Below are positions 23,318 to 34,003 of a stretch of DNA of 64,000 bases, piece by piece. Each line of letters opens with the position of its first letter. Position 1 is the first letter of the stretch. Both the position numbers and the translations under genes were made by a program. The DNA lies in assembly GCA_030844895.1 (NCBI GenBank), contig CM061229.1, positions 138,338,322-138,402,321 of the forward strand, in the 5' to 3' direction. A model generated the notes under the pieces. That model did not search any database. It saw nothing but the letters and a program-made list of their open reading frames with translations, and was not told the DNA's origin. The stretch is from Ambrosia x helenae. Lineage: Eukaryota > Streptophyta > Magnoliopsida > Asterales > Asteraceae.

Positions 23318-24108
23318 ATGATGTCGTGGACAAAAGAAGACAAAATAGCGTTGTTTCATGCGTGGTTTGAAGTTTCCGAAGATCGACAAGCCGGTAAATA
23401 ATTTTTAAGTGTGTGTGTGTGTCTATATATATATGTTACCTAAAGACTTTTTATAATTATTTGTTATTATTTTTGTAGTGGACTATCAAAGGACGAAAGT
23501 GTTTTGGAAAAAAATCGCAACATTTTCTACAAAAAAGTGAGGAGTGAAGTTCGTTCTCTCGATGTGATATTCGGCCAGCCGGCCGAAATTCGAAAATACG
23601 TGGGCTTATTTACGAATATTCATACTAGGAATAGTAACCGACTTCGAGCAAGTGGTAGTAGCGATCTTGAAGTCTACAAATTTACTTGCGACGAATGGAA
23701 GCAACGGGGTTTTCCAAATACAAGACCACGAAAATGTAGGATGAGGATTACTTATGGAGAATTCTTCGCAGTTGCTCGAAATGGGTCGAGCTAATTACGG
23801 TCGGAGAAATGAGCGAATGAGGCTCAAAGTGGACGAAAAAAACTTCTTTGGATGGGTTCGTCTCCTCTACAAGCTCGGATTTTCATGTGAGGATAGAACT
23901 AAACGTTGAGGAGGCTGTTGACCCGTCTCCTTGTAGACTAGTTGGAAGGGATCGGGGAAAAAAACTAGTTTCTTATGAAGCCGATGTCGAAGTCTCGACG
24001 AAGATTAGTAAAATAAGTACCATGGAGATGGCGACACAAGTGAAAGTTTCAAAAATAACAATGAGAAACATGGACTTTCTTATGAAGGACTTTCGCAACC
24101 AGGGGCGG
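23318..24108 (+). pseudogene. Broken SANT / NAM-associated-domain protein
   Basis: A first exon-like stretch (23318-23393) reads MSWTKEDKIALFHAWFEVSE, followed by a GTAAAT donor. The acceptor TTTTGTAG at 23478 leads to VDYQRTKVFWKKIATF, the expected continuation of the SANT-type domain. A stop and a frame change follow, then VGLFTNIHTRNSNRLRASGS and DEWKQRGF. Around 23930-23960 is CRLVGRDRGKK, a counterpart of RPIGRDRAKK in the copy at 44365. The C-terminal helical part ends where a hAT element is inserted at 24100. Not functional as it stands. Confidence 0.55.
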
Positions 24109-25042
24109 AGCATTAAAGGGGCGGGGAGGGGCGGCCGACCCCCCCGAATTTTCGCTCAGAAGTTTCGAGTATATAGTTTTCGTATGGAATTTTTTTGGTA
24201 TATACGGTTTCGACCCCCCGTTAAAAAATAATAGTTATATAAACCAAAACTTTTACCCAAAACAAAGTAAATGTAAAGTTCAAATCCTAAAGTACTAAGC
24301 ACAATAACTACAAAAGCGGGATAGTAGATTCAATGAGCAAGCGATTGAGTTGTTATCCCTTAGCTACTCGAGCTTGGCTGGGTAAAAAGGTCGAAACGAG
24401 CCGAGCCTTATCGAGCCCGAGCTTGAGTTTAAAGCAAAGCTCGTTTACTAATCGAGCCTGAGCTCAGCCTAGCATGTGAAGTTCGCCAGGCTCGTCAAAC
24501 CTTAGTGTAATATTAGGTTTATTAATATTTAATAATATTTACCCACTCATTTAAGCTTGTTTACTAAACGAGCCCGAGCCGAACTTCATTTATCGAGCTC
24601 CGAACCAATTATTTATATTACTTTTATTTAAAATTTTAACTAATAGATAGCAAATGAGCCGAGCTCGAGCTCTCATAAGTGTTTTGAGCTCGAGCCTGAT
24701 CGAGCTCGGGCTTAGCTCGGCTCGTTTGCACCCCAATCCATAATTGAAGAATTCAAAAATCTTAAAGGTCGACAGGATGAACTATAATTCTTCATCCAGG
24801 TACCAACCCTTTGTCTTATTTTTAATGTTATAGTGTCTTTGTTCAATTGTTTGTTAAAAAATGCTTAAAACTTTTATATTTATTGTATTTAATGTTTGAC
24901 TCGACTCGACTCGACCCGACCCGAATCGAATCACCGACATGAACATATCACCCGAACTATAACTACAGAAAAAAAAATTAGGTCCCGTCCCGTGACCGCT
25001 GACTTCCGACCCCCCGAGCCAAATTCTCAAGCTTCGCCACTG
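24100..25042. mobile_element. hAT-type non-autonomous element nested in the intronic element
   Basis: Termini CAGGGGCGGAGC and (reverse complement of the right end) CAGTGGCGAAGC, with the perfect 8-bp duplication TTCGCAAC at 24092-24099 and 25043-25050. Length 943 bp. At 24358-24735 it contains a block rich in GAGCTCGAGC/GCTCGGCTCG words, ending GTTTGCACCCC, akin to the MITE at 35385; that is probably a further nested, partly decayed insertion. Confidence 0.82.
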
Positions 25043-25446
25043 TTCGCAACCTCCCCATTAGTCGTCGAACGATACTTAAACAAGAACAAAAGTGTATTGC
25101 AAAGGGATTTGAATACGAGCAAAACAATAACTAGTAATTTTTGTAGTGTTTTTATTAATGATGTGTAATGTTTTTTTATTAATTTTAATTTTTATGTCTT
25201 ATTATTTAATTTGTCTTTTAATTATAATGTTAAATAACATTTTAAATAATAATTTTTTTAAAGATAATGATAAAGTCACTGTTCACCTTGAGCCACAACA
25301 GGGTCAAGTGATTGAGCTGCAGTTTTATCATAGTGTCATGTGAGCGTCCGGTTATCATAATAATTAGAGACACAGTGTGTGTGCTTAATGTGAGCGAGAA
25401 CACTTAGTCTAACATATATCCTATCCACATTATTTAATTTATGTAC

Positions 25447-25872
25447 CTTAACACTGATGGTGTAGAGAACCAAAGGGTCCAAGGTGGTGACATTGAGGTG
25501 CAGTACAGACAAACATAGTGTTTGAAAACAAGCCACCATTTTTGAGAGCTGTGTAAGCCGTTTTCTCGATAGGATCCGAATATTAGCATGTGTTTCGATC
25601 AAAGTAACCTCAATGTCTGCAATTGCTGCCTTGCTTTTTGATGTGAACTTGTTAGGAATTTGAGAGCAAGTGTATTGTGGGTAAGAAAAAAACTGTGAAA
25701 ATGGAGGGTTAGTTTCTGATAATAACTTTGTTAAATTTCTATCATGTCCAACATCTTCTTCTTCTTCTTGTTGTTGAGTCAAGAGGAATTTTTTGGCTTC
25801 TAGAGACTGCAATAGATGTTCAAGCTCCTTCACAAATTCTATAGCACCACCAACTATGGAAGCTTGGTCACC
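25447..25872 (-). CDS. bHLH gene exon 2
   Basis: 142 uninterrupted codons beginning GDQASIVGG after the acceptor at 25873-25874 and ending at the AAG|GTACAT donor. Holds helix 2, a Gln/Glu-rich linker (LLTQQQEEEEDVGHDR), SQFFSYPQYT and the ACT-like domain. Confidence 0.88.
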
Positions 25873-26580
25873 CTAGGAAATAACACACAAGTGGTATAAC
25901 AATCATTAAGTAAAACAGAAAATAAGTGTTTTGGATATGAACTAATTATTATTGATATAAAGGTCTAGAAAATTATAAGTCAACCATGCATATGTAACTG
26001 TAACACTTTGGCACCTTATGGTTGTTCATTGCATCCGACAAATTGACAAGAAAAGGGATCTATAAAAAGAAGAGAATGCTTTTGTGAGATCAAGCACTGT
26101 TAATCACAGTGTTTTAAGATTGTGTACCAATGTACTATAATATGAATGAGAGTGTGTGTGTGTGATTTGAACCTTTGGCTTATCATGTTGCAAACCATGC
26201 TGTTAATATTAGTAATTGTGTCTAACATTCAAATTCACACACTTCACCACAAGCTCCATTAAACTAAACGTTTTATCGAAGGTGATTTATAAAATAGTGC
26301 AAACAATCTTGAAATTAAAAACATGTTACACATTTTTTATGCATTTGTAGATAAGCAAGAAATGAAAAGAATTATAATTGACTAATATATATACATGCTA
26401 TATCTATTTTTTAAGAAATGAAATTGGTTCTATATAAATTCCAAATCCAAATATATCCAAGATATGTTTTATTTTGAAAACATTATCTCTAAAAATAAAT
26501 ATATCCAGAACCCTATATTCAATAAACATATTTTGGATCCAGATATAATTAAAAAAATAAATAAATAAAAAGAAACAGAC

Positions 26581-27073
26581 CCTTTGGACGTAAGATTCCG
26601 GCATTAGAGACTTCATGACGGCAAGATGATCATTCATCTGTTTTCGACGATTTCTTTCGACGGCAATGTGAGTCATTCTTTGAGTTTCAGCTTCTTCTTT
26701 GTTCTTGCAAACCCTAGGTCTTCTTCTCCTCTTCTTTTTCTTTTGTACCCTAAATTCTGAGTGTTGTCTTTAATGGTGTAATTCTTATCTAGGATATTGC
26801 CACTACAATAAGCTTGCACTGCCATGGACATTTTGGCAGTTGTGGTTGCTAGAGAAGAACTAGAACTCTTAGTTTCCATGGGAGTTGCTAAAAGTTCTTG
26901 AGATAAAAGATTAGGGTTAAGGTTAGAGTTCTGATTGTGGAGGTGGAAGAAGAAGCTACTACAAGGATTAGTATTATTAGCGGTTTCAGATGAGTCATTG
27001 GAAGGGGTTGCAGAGATGGTGTCATAGATTATGAAGTTGAGGAGTTCATTGGAAAAAGTGTTTCTAAAGCCAT
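26581..27073 (-). CDS. bHLH gene exon 1
   Basis: ATG at 27071-27073 gives the clade-typical MALETL start; the donor is GT at 26579-26580 after Gln-Arg of the loop. Two single-base deficits in homopolymer tracts shift the frame twice. The middle frame (SNELLNFI...NLGYKRKRR) contains a Ser/Asn-rich linker. Confidence 0.8.
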
Positions 27074-27140
27074 ACTCTCTCTCACTCTCTCTATTATCTA
27101 ATGTGTGTGGCAACTTTAGGCTTTTGTGGTGTTCACATAT

Positions 27141-27149
27141 CTATTTATA
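27141..27149 (-). promoter_or_regulatory. Putative TATA box of the bHLH gene
   Basis: On the minus strand TATAAATAG stands about 70 bp upstream of the start codon, a plausible spacing for a short 5' untranslated region. Confidence 0.5.
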
Positions 27150-27927
27150 TTGTATGAGTGAAGACTAATATTACAACCCAGTCTCCAAAGCAACGAATTT
27201 TATTATTTATTTATTTATGTTGAAAATTATATATGTCTGAATGTGAGTTTGAACTTGTCCCACATTGGTTGATAGGTTGAGGAATGAAAAGGAGATAGGT
27301 TTATAAAGTGAAACCAAATGAAAAAAATTAAATTCTTTTTGTTACATTATATTTGAGCACCTACCCGTGCGTGCAGGGGGGGTTGCAAAAATGGGTTTTG
27401 ATTCGAGAAAAAATTTTGAAGCAACGCGACGCCCGCACGACCTGTGGACATGAATGCAGCTTGAAAAACCCGGGTTCGCGTGATGCTGAGTTTTGCTACC
27501 CGTTTTAGTTTTTGTGACTATGAGAAATCTTCCACGTCCACCGCAGTTAAGAGGACAATTAATCTCGATTAATTGTCATTAATCTCGAGTTTTATTAGTG
27601 TTATTAGCTGCAGAGGTTTCATGTTCTATGTTATTTTACGAAAACACAACAATAGCTCTTTTCGATTATTTTTCAGACAAGTGGGATAGTCCGGCGCCAG
27701 TGCACATTCACTGTTTTTGAACCGGTGTACCATGTGAACAGACCGCGAATCTGTTTAAGGGAATTGTGTCAAACACAAACACGATTCATTTTGATGATTT
27801 CTCTTCAATTACAGTTTGCTGCAGGGGTGCATCGACCATGATACCTATGAGAGGCGTTGCAGCGATTACCATGTAAGTTTTCTAACATTTTATTTATTAT
27901 TATTGTTTTTGGAACATCGACTGTAAC
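27150..27927. other. bHLH upstream region
   Basis: Contains the presumed bHLH promoter and AT-rich DNA. A C/G-richer patch at 27360-27490 has no recognisable frame. No other element ends were found. Confidence 0.4.
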
Positions 27928-28888
27928 TGTGACATTCGTCACCCTCGTCTTTCGTCAAATTGACAATAATAGCCCTTTAAATATTTCCATTATAGTTCCT
28001 GAAAGTTTCGTCGTTTTCAATTTAATTTTAAAACGAATTTAAAATTTATCATTTATATTTAATTTGGATCGAGTAAAGTTTTAATCAAATGCGTATGTTG
28101 AAACGTATTCGTAAAGGGATTTTATAAATTCAAGTTTCATAAAGTTTTAAAAATATTTAAGTTAAATAAGTTAACTTTGGTTAAGTATTATAAAGGAAAA
28201 ATTAACTGAAAGTTAATAAAACTAACTAAGTTTAAATGGAGGGACTATTTCTGCCATAACCCAAAACTTTAAAAAAAGCTGTTTTCCCTCCCCTCACCAC
28301 TCACGTAAAACCGTGACAAGTCCGGTCACCGTGTTGTTTTCCGGCCAACCACAAAACGGCCACTTTTGAACGTTGAACTCCGAATTTAATGCAAACGTTG
28401 AGCTTCTCCATTATTGCGAACTGTTGGGACATCTAAATACGTTTCAGTCGCGTGCCAATCATCAATATTGATGAAAAACTTTGTGTAACCGTCGAAGTTA
28501 TTCCGGTCACATTAACCAAACGCGTTTCAATCTTTTAATCTATAAATTAAACATCGTCTTACGTTACTGCACCTCCACACGTCCTAAACCCACACCTAAA
28601 CACCTCCAAATGCGTCCAGAAGCTTGGTGGTTCGGCCCCATGTGTGCGGTTGTGAAAGCATCGTTTCCGGGCCAAATTCGTTATTGTAAGTCTTAGGTTG
28701 CTATGCCGTTTCATTTTATAGTTGATTCCGAACAAAACCCCTCTATAATCTACTATTAATCTCGTCGAATTGATGATGATTGAGATTTAGGTTAGGGCTA
28801 GGGTTTGAAGTGTTAAATGGGGAAGATGATGAACTCTAGTAACTTGTTAAATATTATTTTGTTTTAAAGAAATCAACATAATATACTA

Positions 28889-28953
28889 GTGCCTTAGTGG
28901 TTTGGGTGGAGTTTGTGAAACAAGGCCACCTGGGTTCGATTCCAGGCGCCTAC
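28889..28953 (+). repeat. tRNA-like sequence, probably SINE head or tRNA relic
   Basis: CCTTAGTGGTTTGGG resembles an A box, GGTTCGATTCC is a perfect B box, and a T-run follows. The T-arm can pair (CCTGG/CCAGG) only with an eight-base loop, and no acceptor stem forms, so it is not called as a tRNA gene. Confidence 0.35.
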
Positions 28954-29487
28954 CATTGTTTTTTTCCTTTTTTTTGTTAGTTGTCCTTATTATTATGAGT
29001 ATATTTTTTTTTATAAAATAATCATTTACTCATATAAACTTATAATATTCATAATAAATTCATTTGTGATGCAAAAATGATAAAAATTTAGGTGTAGCAT
29101 CTTGACACCTCATAGAAAATTAACCCACTTTTATTTTCCGGAAAATGTTTTATTTCTATATTTTTATTGAATTAAATTGTTTTAATCGTATTTAATTGAT
29201 TAAAAATTCATTTTTAATGATTTTTATCTCAAAATTTTGATTAATTATTTCTCATCATCATGAACTGATATAAAAATTATTGGTTCAGAAAACATTTAGT
29301 TTTATTGATTTTCCTATTTTTAATCATTTAAACATAATTTAATCTCGTTAAATCAGTTTTAAATATAAATAAGTTTATATAAATTATGGGAAAATTATTC
29401 TAATTTGTTTACATCAGAAATCATCCATTTTCTATAAAACTAGTATTTTTGGATCATGTATGGTATTATTAGTCTTATTTACATTTA

Positions 29488-29753
29488 GAGTTAATTACGT
29501 GGTTAGTCCCTGTGGTTTCGTTAAAGTTTCAAGTTTAGGTACTAATAGTTTCAAGTAACGGATTAGGGTACTAAGGTTTGTTTTTGTAACAATGTTGGGT
29601 ACTAAGACTAACGATCGTTAATTTTTCTGTTAGCTTTAGGTAAAGTGACAAAATTGACTTTTTACAAAGTAGAGGGGTCATTTATGTAAAACTCTTAATA
29701 CCTAAACTTGAAACTTTAAAAAAAACCATAGGGACTAACCACGTAATTAACTC
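29488..29753 (+). mobile_element. 266-bp MITE, copy A
   Basis: Terminal inverted repeat GAGTTAATTACGTGGTTAGT plus about 11 more bases, reverse-complemented at the right end. The interior has no coding. It is a near-identical copy, in opposite orientation, of 30717-30982. Target duplication not resolved. Confidence 0.8.
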
Positions 29754-30716
29754 ATAAAAGTAATATTTTTACATTTTTTTGTATTTAAGTTTAAAATGTT
29801 AAAATTATTTTTCAATAATACAAAAAAAGTTAAAATAATTATGATTTAAATTAAATAAATATATTAAAAATAATAAATATTTATTTTTTGAAAATAAAAT
29901 TTATAAAAAAAAACTTTAGGGTCTTATGCAACTAGGATAATTTTTATAAAAATTTTCGACCAAGTTTACTATTTTTAATAATTAAAATAGATTTATAATA
30001 GTTATTAAATAAAAGGATGAATAACATAACCTGTTCTGTATATGTGTTATGCCTGTTTGTTATTTTTAATGGATATGTTATTCTTTTATACAAAACCTAA
30101 TTACAACAAAGCTTGGTCACGTTTTGGAAGATGCAAGCAATCTCAAACTAATATACATCAAATATCTTAACGTATTCGAGTGGTACTTCTATATGATGAA
30201 AGACATGGTCAAAAGGAGGTTGATACATGTGAAGTTAAGTGAAGAACAAAAGGAGGTTGATACATGTCGTGCATAGGAAGAAATGTGCAAGAAGGAAGAA
30301 ACAAGCTAACGTGGAAGTAAAGTGAGATTTCTTCAAGGGACGTGGATGAAGTGGAGCACCAATTGATCGAAGACACAAATTGATACGTGTCTTTACCAAG
30401 TCTACAACTATCTTCATGACCTCATTCCATGCAGCCATTATTTCCCTTTATTGTGTTGTTCACGTTCATTTTTTTTAATAATAATTTAGAAATTCTGTTT
30501 TAAATGAAAATAATATAGAAAAAAAATTAAAAATTATTATTCACTAATACAAAATGTTAGCCCCTGTTTTTATATAAAAATATTTTTTTTTGTATTAGTG
30601 AAAAATTATTTTAAATTTTGTATTAGTGAAAAATAATTTTAAATTTTGTATTAGTGAAAAATAATTTTAAATTTTTAAATTTTAATACAAATAAAATGTA
30701 AAAATATTAATTTTAT

Positions 30717-30982
30717 GAGTTAATTACGTGGTTAGTCTCTATGGTATCTTTAAAGTTTCAAGTTTAGGTACTAAGAGTTTTACATAAATAACCGCTCTAC
30801 TTTGTAAAAAGTCAATTTTGTCACTTTACCTAAAGTTAACATAAAAAATTAACGATCGTTAGTCTTAGTACCCAACATTGTTACAAAAACAAACCTTAGT
30901 ACCCTAACCCGTTACTTGAAACTATTAGAACCTAAACTTGAAACTTTAAAGAAACCACAGGGACTAACCACGTAATTAACTC
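30717..30982 (-). mobile_element. 266-bp MITE, copy B (inverted)
   Basis: Same length and family as 29488-29753, in inverted orientation, sharing internal words such as AACGATCGTTA and ACAATGTTGGGTACTAAG (complemented). A transcript across both copies could fold into a long hairpin. Confidence 0.8.
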
Positions 30983-32141
30983 TTACATTTAATTAGACAT
31001 AATAAAACATTTATTTATTTATACAATTTAAACATCTATTTTATAAATATTTTTCTTATAAAATAGAAATACTCATATGGTTTAATGTCTTTATTATCTT
31101 TTGTTGGATCATTGTGTAACTCAAAATTATTTATTTATATATTTATGATTATTGTATTTCTTTTAATTTAGTTAAAGTAACTAACTAAATTATTTTGTCT
31201 TAATTATTCAAACATATTCTTATTCAATAGGTAATAATTATATTATTTAAACCACATTTACAACCTTCCATATATTAATTGTGATATACAACTTTTACAT
31301 TAACGCGACTTTTCATAAAAACTCTAATTCCCCAAATCGACTTAGCAAACCCTAATGCCTTAGACCTTAGTGACCTTAGACTTTTTAGGCACTTCCTTAC
31401 TAGTACTCTTATACATTATTGGTTGAATTCTTCGGAATTCCCATTACTTAGCTCACGACCGCTTAAGTTGGATTTTGATCGCTTTCGCAAACTGTGAGTA
31501 TATCTTTCCCCTTTTTACTGTTTTACATTTTGGGGTGACTCATGTACTTACAATCAAGTTTCTATTTCTTTTACTAAATGCAATTTTCATGTGTGTTTGC
31601 TTATGTCATTTCGTGTATCTATGGCCTGTCAAATCATTAACCGTTTCGGCCTGGCATTTCAATGAATAGTACTATGGTATATACCCTTGTGACTCTGTTG
31701 AGAGTCCTCGTCATTGCTATGTATTACATTACTACTAGCGCATACTATATATATCTGCTTTCTTCTCTTAGGGTTGATTTGACCCGGATACCACTTACTA
31801 CATAATTGCAAACAGTATACGACACATGAATTGTTAAACACTTTTCTACTATATTTATTTAAACATGGTATGCTCACCAATACATTTTGTATTGACCAAA
31901 ACGTTTTCGTACATGTTTCAGGTTGTTTTGAGATGCATCCTTTAAGCTTTCGGATTTATATTTAGATTTTGATTCATTGTATTACAATTTAGTTGGCAGT
32001 TAGAATCGTTGTATTTCATTTCAATGTAATAAATTATTTAATCAATGTATTCAAATTTACACTTTAGTCCATGAGCTATTGAACAATCGTCACTACGTGG
32101 CACCTCGATGTTTCCGCCATCGGTTGGGGTGTTACAGTAAA

Positions 32142-32400
32142 CATACCGGCCACCTACTGGGCGGTTGAGATTGGGTAACCGCAGGCACAACTATGAGGTC
32201 GGCCCTGGATCGAAACCCACCGGGTTTCTTCACGAAGGGACATAATACCGGCTACGGGATGTCCTCATGGAAAACCCTATCACCGACTGCCACTTAACAT
32301 ACGTTGCATCGTCACAAGAGACGAGATTCAATAACATAACACACGGTGAAACGAAAACCCATATTTCTCGGATTCAAACTTGTGACGGCAAAAAAGTCAA
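32142..32400 (-). repeat. Dispersed repeat, SINE-like
   Basis: Related to 11475-11640 through TAACACACGGT and adjoining sequence. On the minus strand it carries a B-box-like TTTGAATCCGAG, and reads CACCGTGTGTTATGTTATTG. It sits between the putative LTR and a MULE. Ends are not defined. Confidence 0.35.
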
Positions 32401-32417
32401 TTTTGTGTTTAATTATT

Positions 32418-33318
32418 GGGAAAATCACAAAACTAGCCATTGACCAACTTTTTTTTTTTACCAAAATAGCCACCTCCCATCTCTTGGGAGAGTCGGCTCA
32501 CAGTTCCCGAGGTGTCTTCGTGAGATTTGGTGATGGACCACTAACTAAGCGACACCTCACCCGACACCTCACCCGAATCCCAAGACGTCTTTGTGAGATC
32601 TCGCCTACACACTTCCCAACTCTTTCCCCTCCCTCTCTCTCTCTCTCTCTCCTCACTTTCTCTCTCCTCTCTCTACTCCCTTCCGCAGATCCCTTCCGCA
32701 CCTTTCGCAGACCGGAGACGTCACCTCTCCGTCCGACTTCGTCGGAAACCTGCAACTCGCCGGTGACGTATCGGAAACCTGCAACTGCTTCTCCGGTGAC
32801 GTCTAGGATTAGTGTTTTAAGAGCCTTCGTCTCAGGCTTAATCGGAGGTACAAGATTATCTCGTTTAGGATTAGTATTCAAGTATGTGAATCTCGTTTTA
32901 AAACAACCGTTCTTCTCTAGGATTAGTTGCTGATCATTCTTGATATGGATGCAGGTCGCTTGCCTCTTTCACTCAAAGTATAAGTCTAGCCACTCAAGTT
33001 GCTATGAGAAAATCGGTATGATGATTCTGTTGCAGAATGATGATTTGGAAGGTTGTTGAGGAGAGAGAGAGAGAGTAGAGAGAGGAGAGAGAAAGTGAGG
33101 AGAGAGAGAGAGAGAATAGTTGGGAAGTGTGTAGGCGAGATCTCACAAAGACGTCTTAAGATTCGGGTGAGGTATCGCTCAGCTAGTGGTCCATCACCAA
33201 ATCTCACGAAGACGCCTCGGGAACTATGAGCCGACTCTCCCAAAAGATGGGAGGTGGCTATTTTGATAAAAAAAAAAAAAAAAAAAGGTTGGTCAATGGT
33301 TAGTTTTGTGATTTTCCC
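32418..33318. mobile_element. Non-autonomous MULE with perfect 9-bp target duplication
   Basis: Ends GGGAAAATCACAAAACTAGC and its inverted partner; the perfect 9-bp duplication TTAATTATT is at 32409-32417 and 33319-33327. TIRs of about 250-265 bp (32418-32683 and 33066-33318) contain CT/GA-rich tracts. The 380-bp middle (32690-33060) is GC-richer, with frames that could derive from a captured host gene 5' region (TCCGGTGACGT repeated twice), but I recognise no protein. No transposase. Confidence 0.9.
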
Positions 33319-33327
33319 TTAATTATT

Positions 33328-34003
33328 TCATCCAACGGGAAGCATCGGAGGGTTGACGACTTGACCCAATGGTCCTAGCTCTTCAAAATCCATTATGCAC
33401 GACAGCATATCCAATAATATTGCAAATAAAATGTAGATTTATCTTTATTGTCTTGTTTTTAGTGCAATCATGTGAAACCACGACGTACACACATGAAGTT
33501 ATATCATTGGACTGATGTTTCTATTAATTTAGACATCATTTCGATTTTTTTCCTACACCGGAGATATATTAATAAGAGAACATCTTCAAAATAAACATTT
33601 ATCACCCTTTAATTATAAAGATAAACATTGGAAAGGTCTTAAGCCTAGAGACTTCACACTATTCAACACTACTCATAATCTGACATCTGTCTCAAGAGTT
33701 TTAAATGAAGACTCTTTAACTAGTACAGTGGAATAAGGGATGTCGGACAAGTGTCGAGGGTTTCATCTACATTCACCATTGGGTTGGGACATAGACGGAA
33801 CCCCCATGTTTGAACTTTATGTAAGTTGTTTTGTGAAATGTCACGACAAGGTACTTTTTTCGACATCTTAATGAAATGATATTTTCTAATTAAATATGGT
33901 TTATGTTAATCTTGACTTTGATATGTTTTTGAGTGTTGCGCTACATGTTTCCGTCATTGACATGGTGTAACACAACGCAACCCATTATCAGACTTGGACT
34001 ATC
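33328..34003. other. Flank of FAR1-like pseudogene
   Basis: No intact frame. Around 33740-33990 the sequence may hold decayed upstream exons of the FAR1-like gene, but I could not align them by eye. Confidence 0.35.

Larger units (their letters stand above)
22425..25340 (+). mobile_element. SANT/NAM-gene-carrying element inside bHLH intron 2 (boundaries approximate)
   Basis: This GC-richer block interrupts an otherwise AT-rich intron. Related words (GTGCTCACC..AGCCACAAC..GAGCACA..GCGATGG) occur at about 22480, 22573 and, degenerate, 25277, suggesting subterminal repeats. The interior encodes a broken SANT plus NAM-associated-type protein on the plus strand, found in PIF/Harbinger-related elements. 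I could not fix exact termini or a TAA/TTA duplication, so superfamily is inferred from the gene content. Confidence 0.5.
21730..27073 (-). pseudogene. bHLH transcription factor gene, bHLH71/bHLH96 clade, three exons, two 1-bp frame breaks
   Basis: Minus strand. Exon 1 (26581-27073) starts MALETLF, as this clade does, and carries the basic region and helix 1: PRVCKNKEEAETQRM and THIAVERNRRKQMN with the His-Glu-Arg DNA contacts (H5-E9-R13 pattern). Exon 2 (25447-25872) completes the domain (GDQASIVGGAIEFVKELEH) and has the ACT-like C-terminal part (DIEVTLIETHANIRILSRKR, LHLNVTTLD). Exon 3 (21730-21840) ends VEEGCRLNSADEIAGTVHQM. Splice borders are AGG|GTCTGT, CCTAG|GGT, AAG|GTACAT and TTGCAG|GTG, all phase 0. 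Exon 1 is 493 bp and needs 495 to stay in frame: one T is missing at codon 7 (A5 at 27053-27057) and one base in the A-rich tract 26721-26746. With both, about 343 residues. Members bind E-box DNA in the nucleus; relatives include FAMA. Either a recent pseudogene or homopolymer assembly errors. Confidence 0.85.
27928..32136. mobile_element. Putative solo LTR of a Ty3/gypsy-type retrotransposon
   Basis: Starts TGTGACA and ends TGTTACA, giving the TG...CA rule and short inverted ends, with flanks GTAAC (27923-27927) and GTAAA (32137-32141), a near-perfect 5-bp duplication. The final segment (CACCTCGATG...CGGTTGGGGTGTTACA) and a start with CTCACCACTCACG about 370 bp in resemble the long LTRs of plant chromoviruses. 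No primer-binding site or pol coding adjoins, hence solo. Two MITEs (266 bp each) are inserted. The length of 4.2 kb is long, so an alternative is a patchwork of unrelated DNA. Confidence 0.45.

Noticed and set aside
26404..26676. Separate short bHLH protein starting MTHIAVERN
   Set aside because: It is the 3' part of exon 1 read through the intron donor; the internal Met is the conserved one in the basic region.
28889..28953. tRNA gene candidate with perfect B box
   Set aside because: No acceptor stem and an eight-base T loop; better explained as SINE or tRNA relic.
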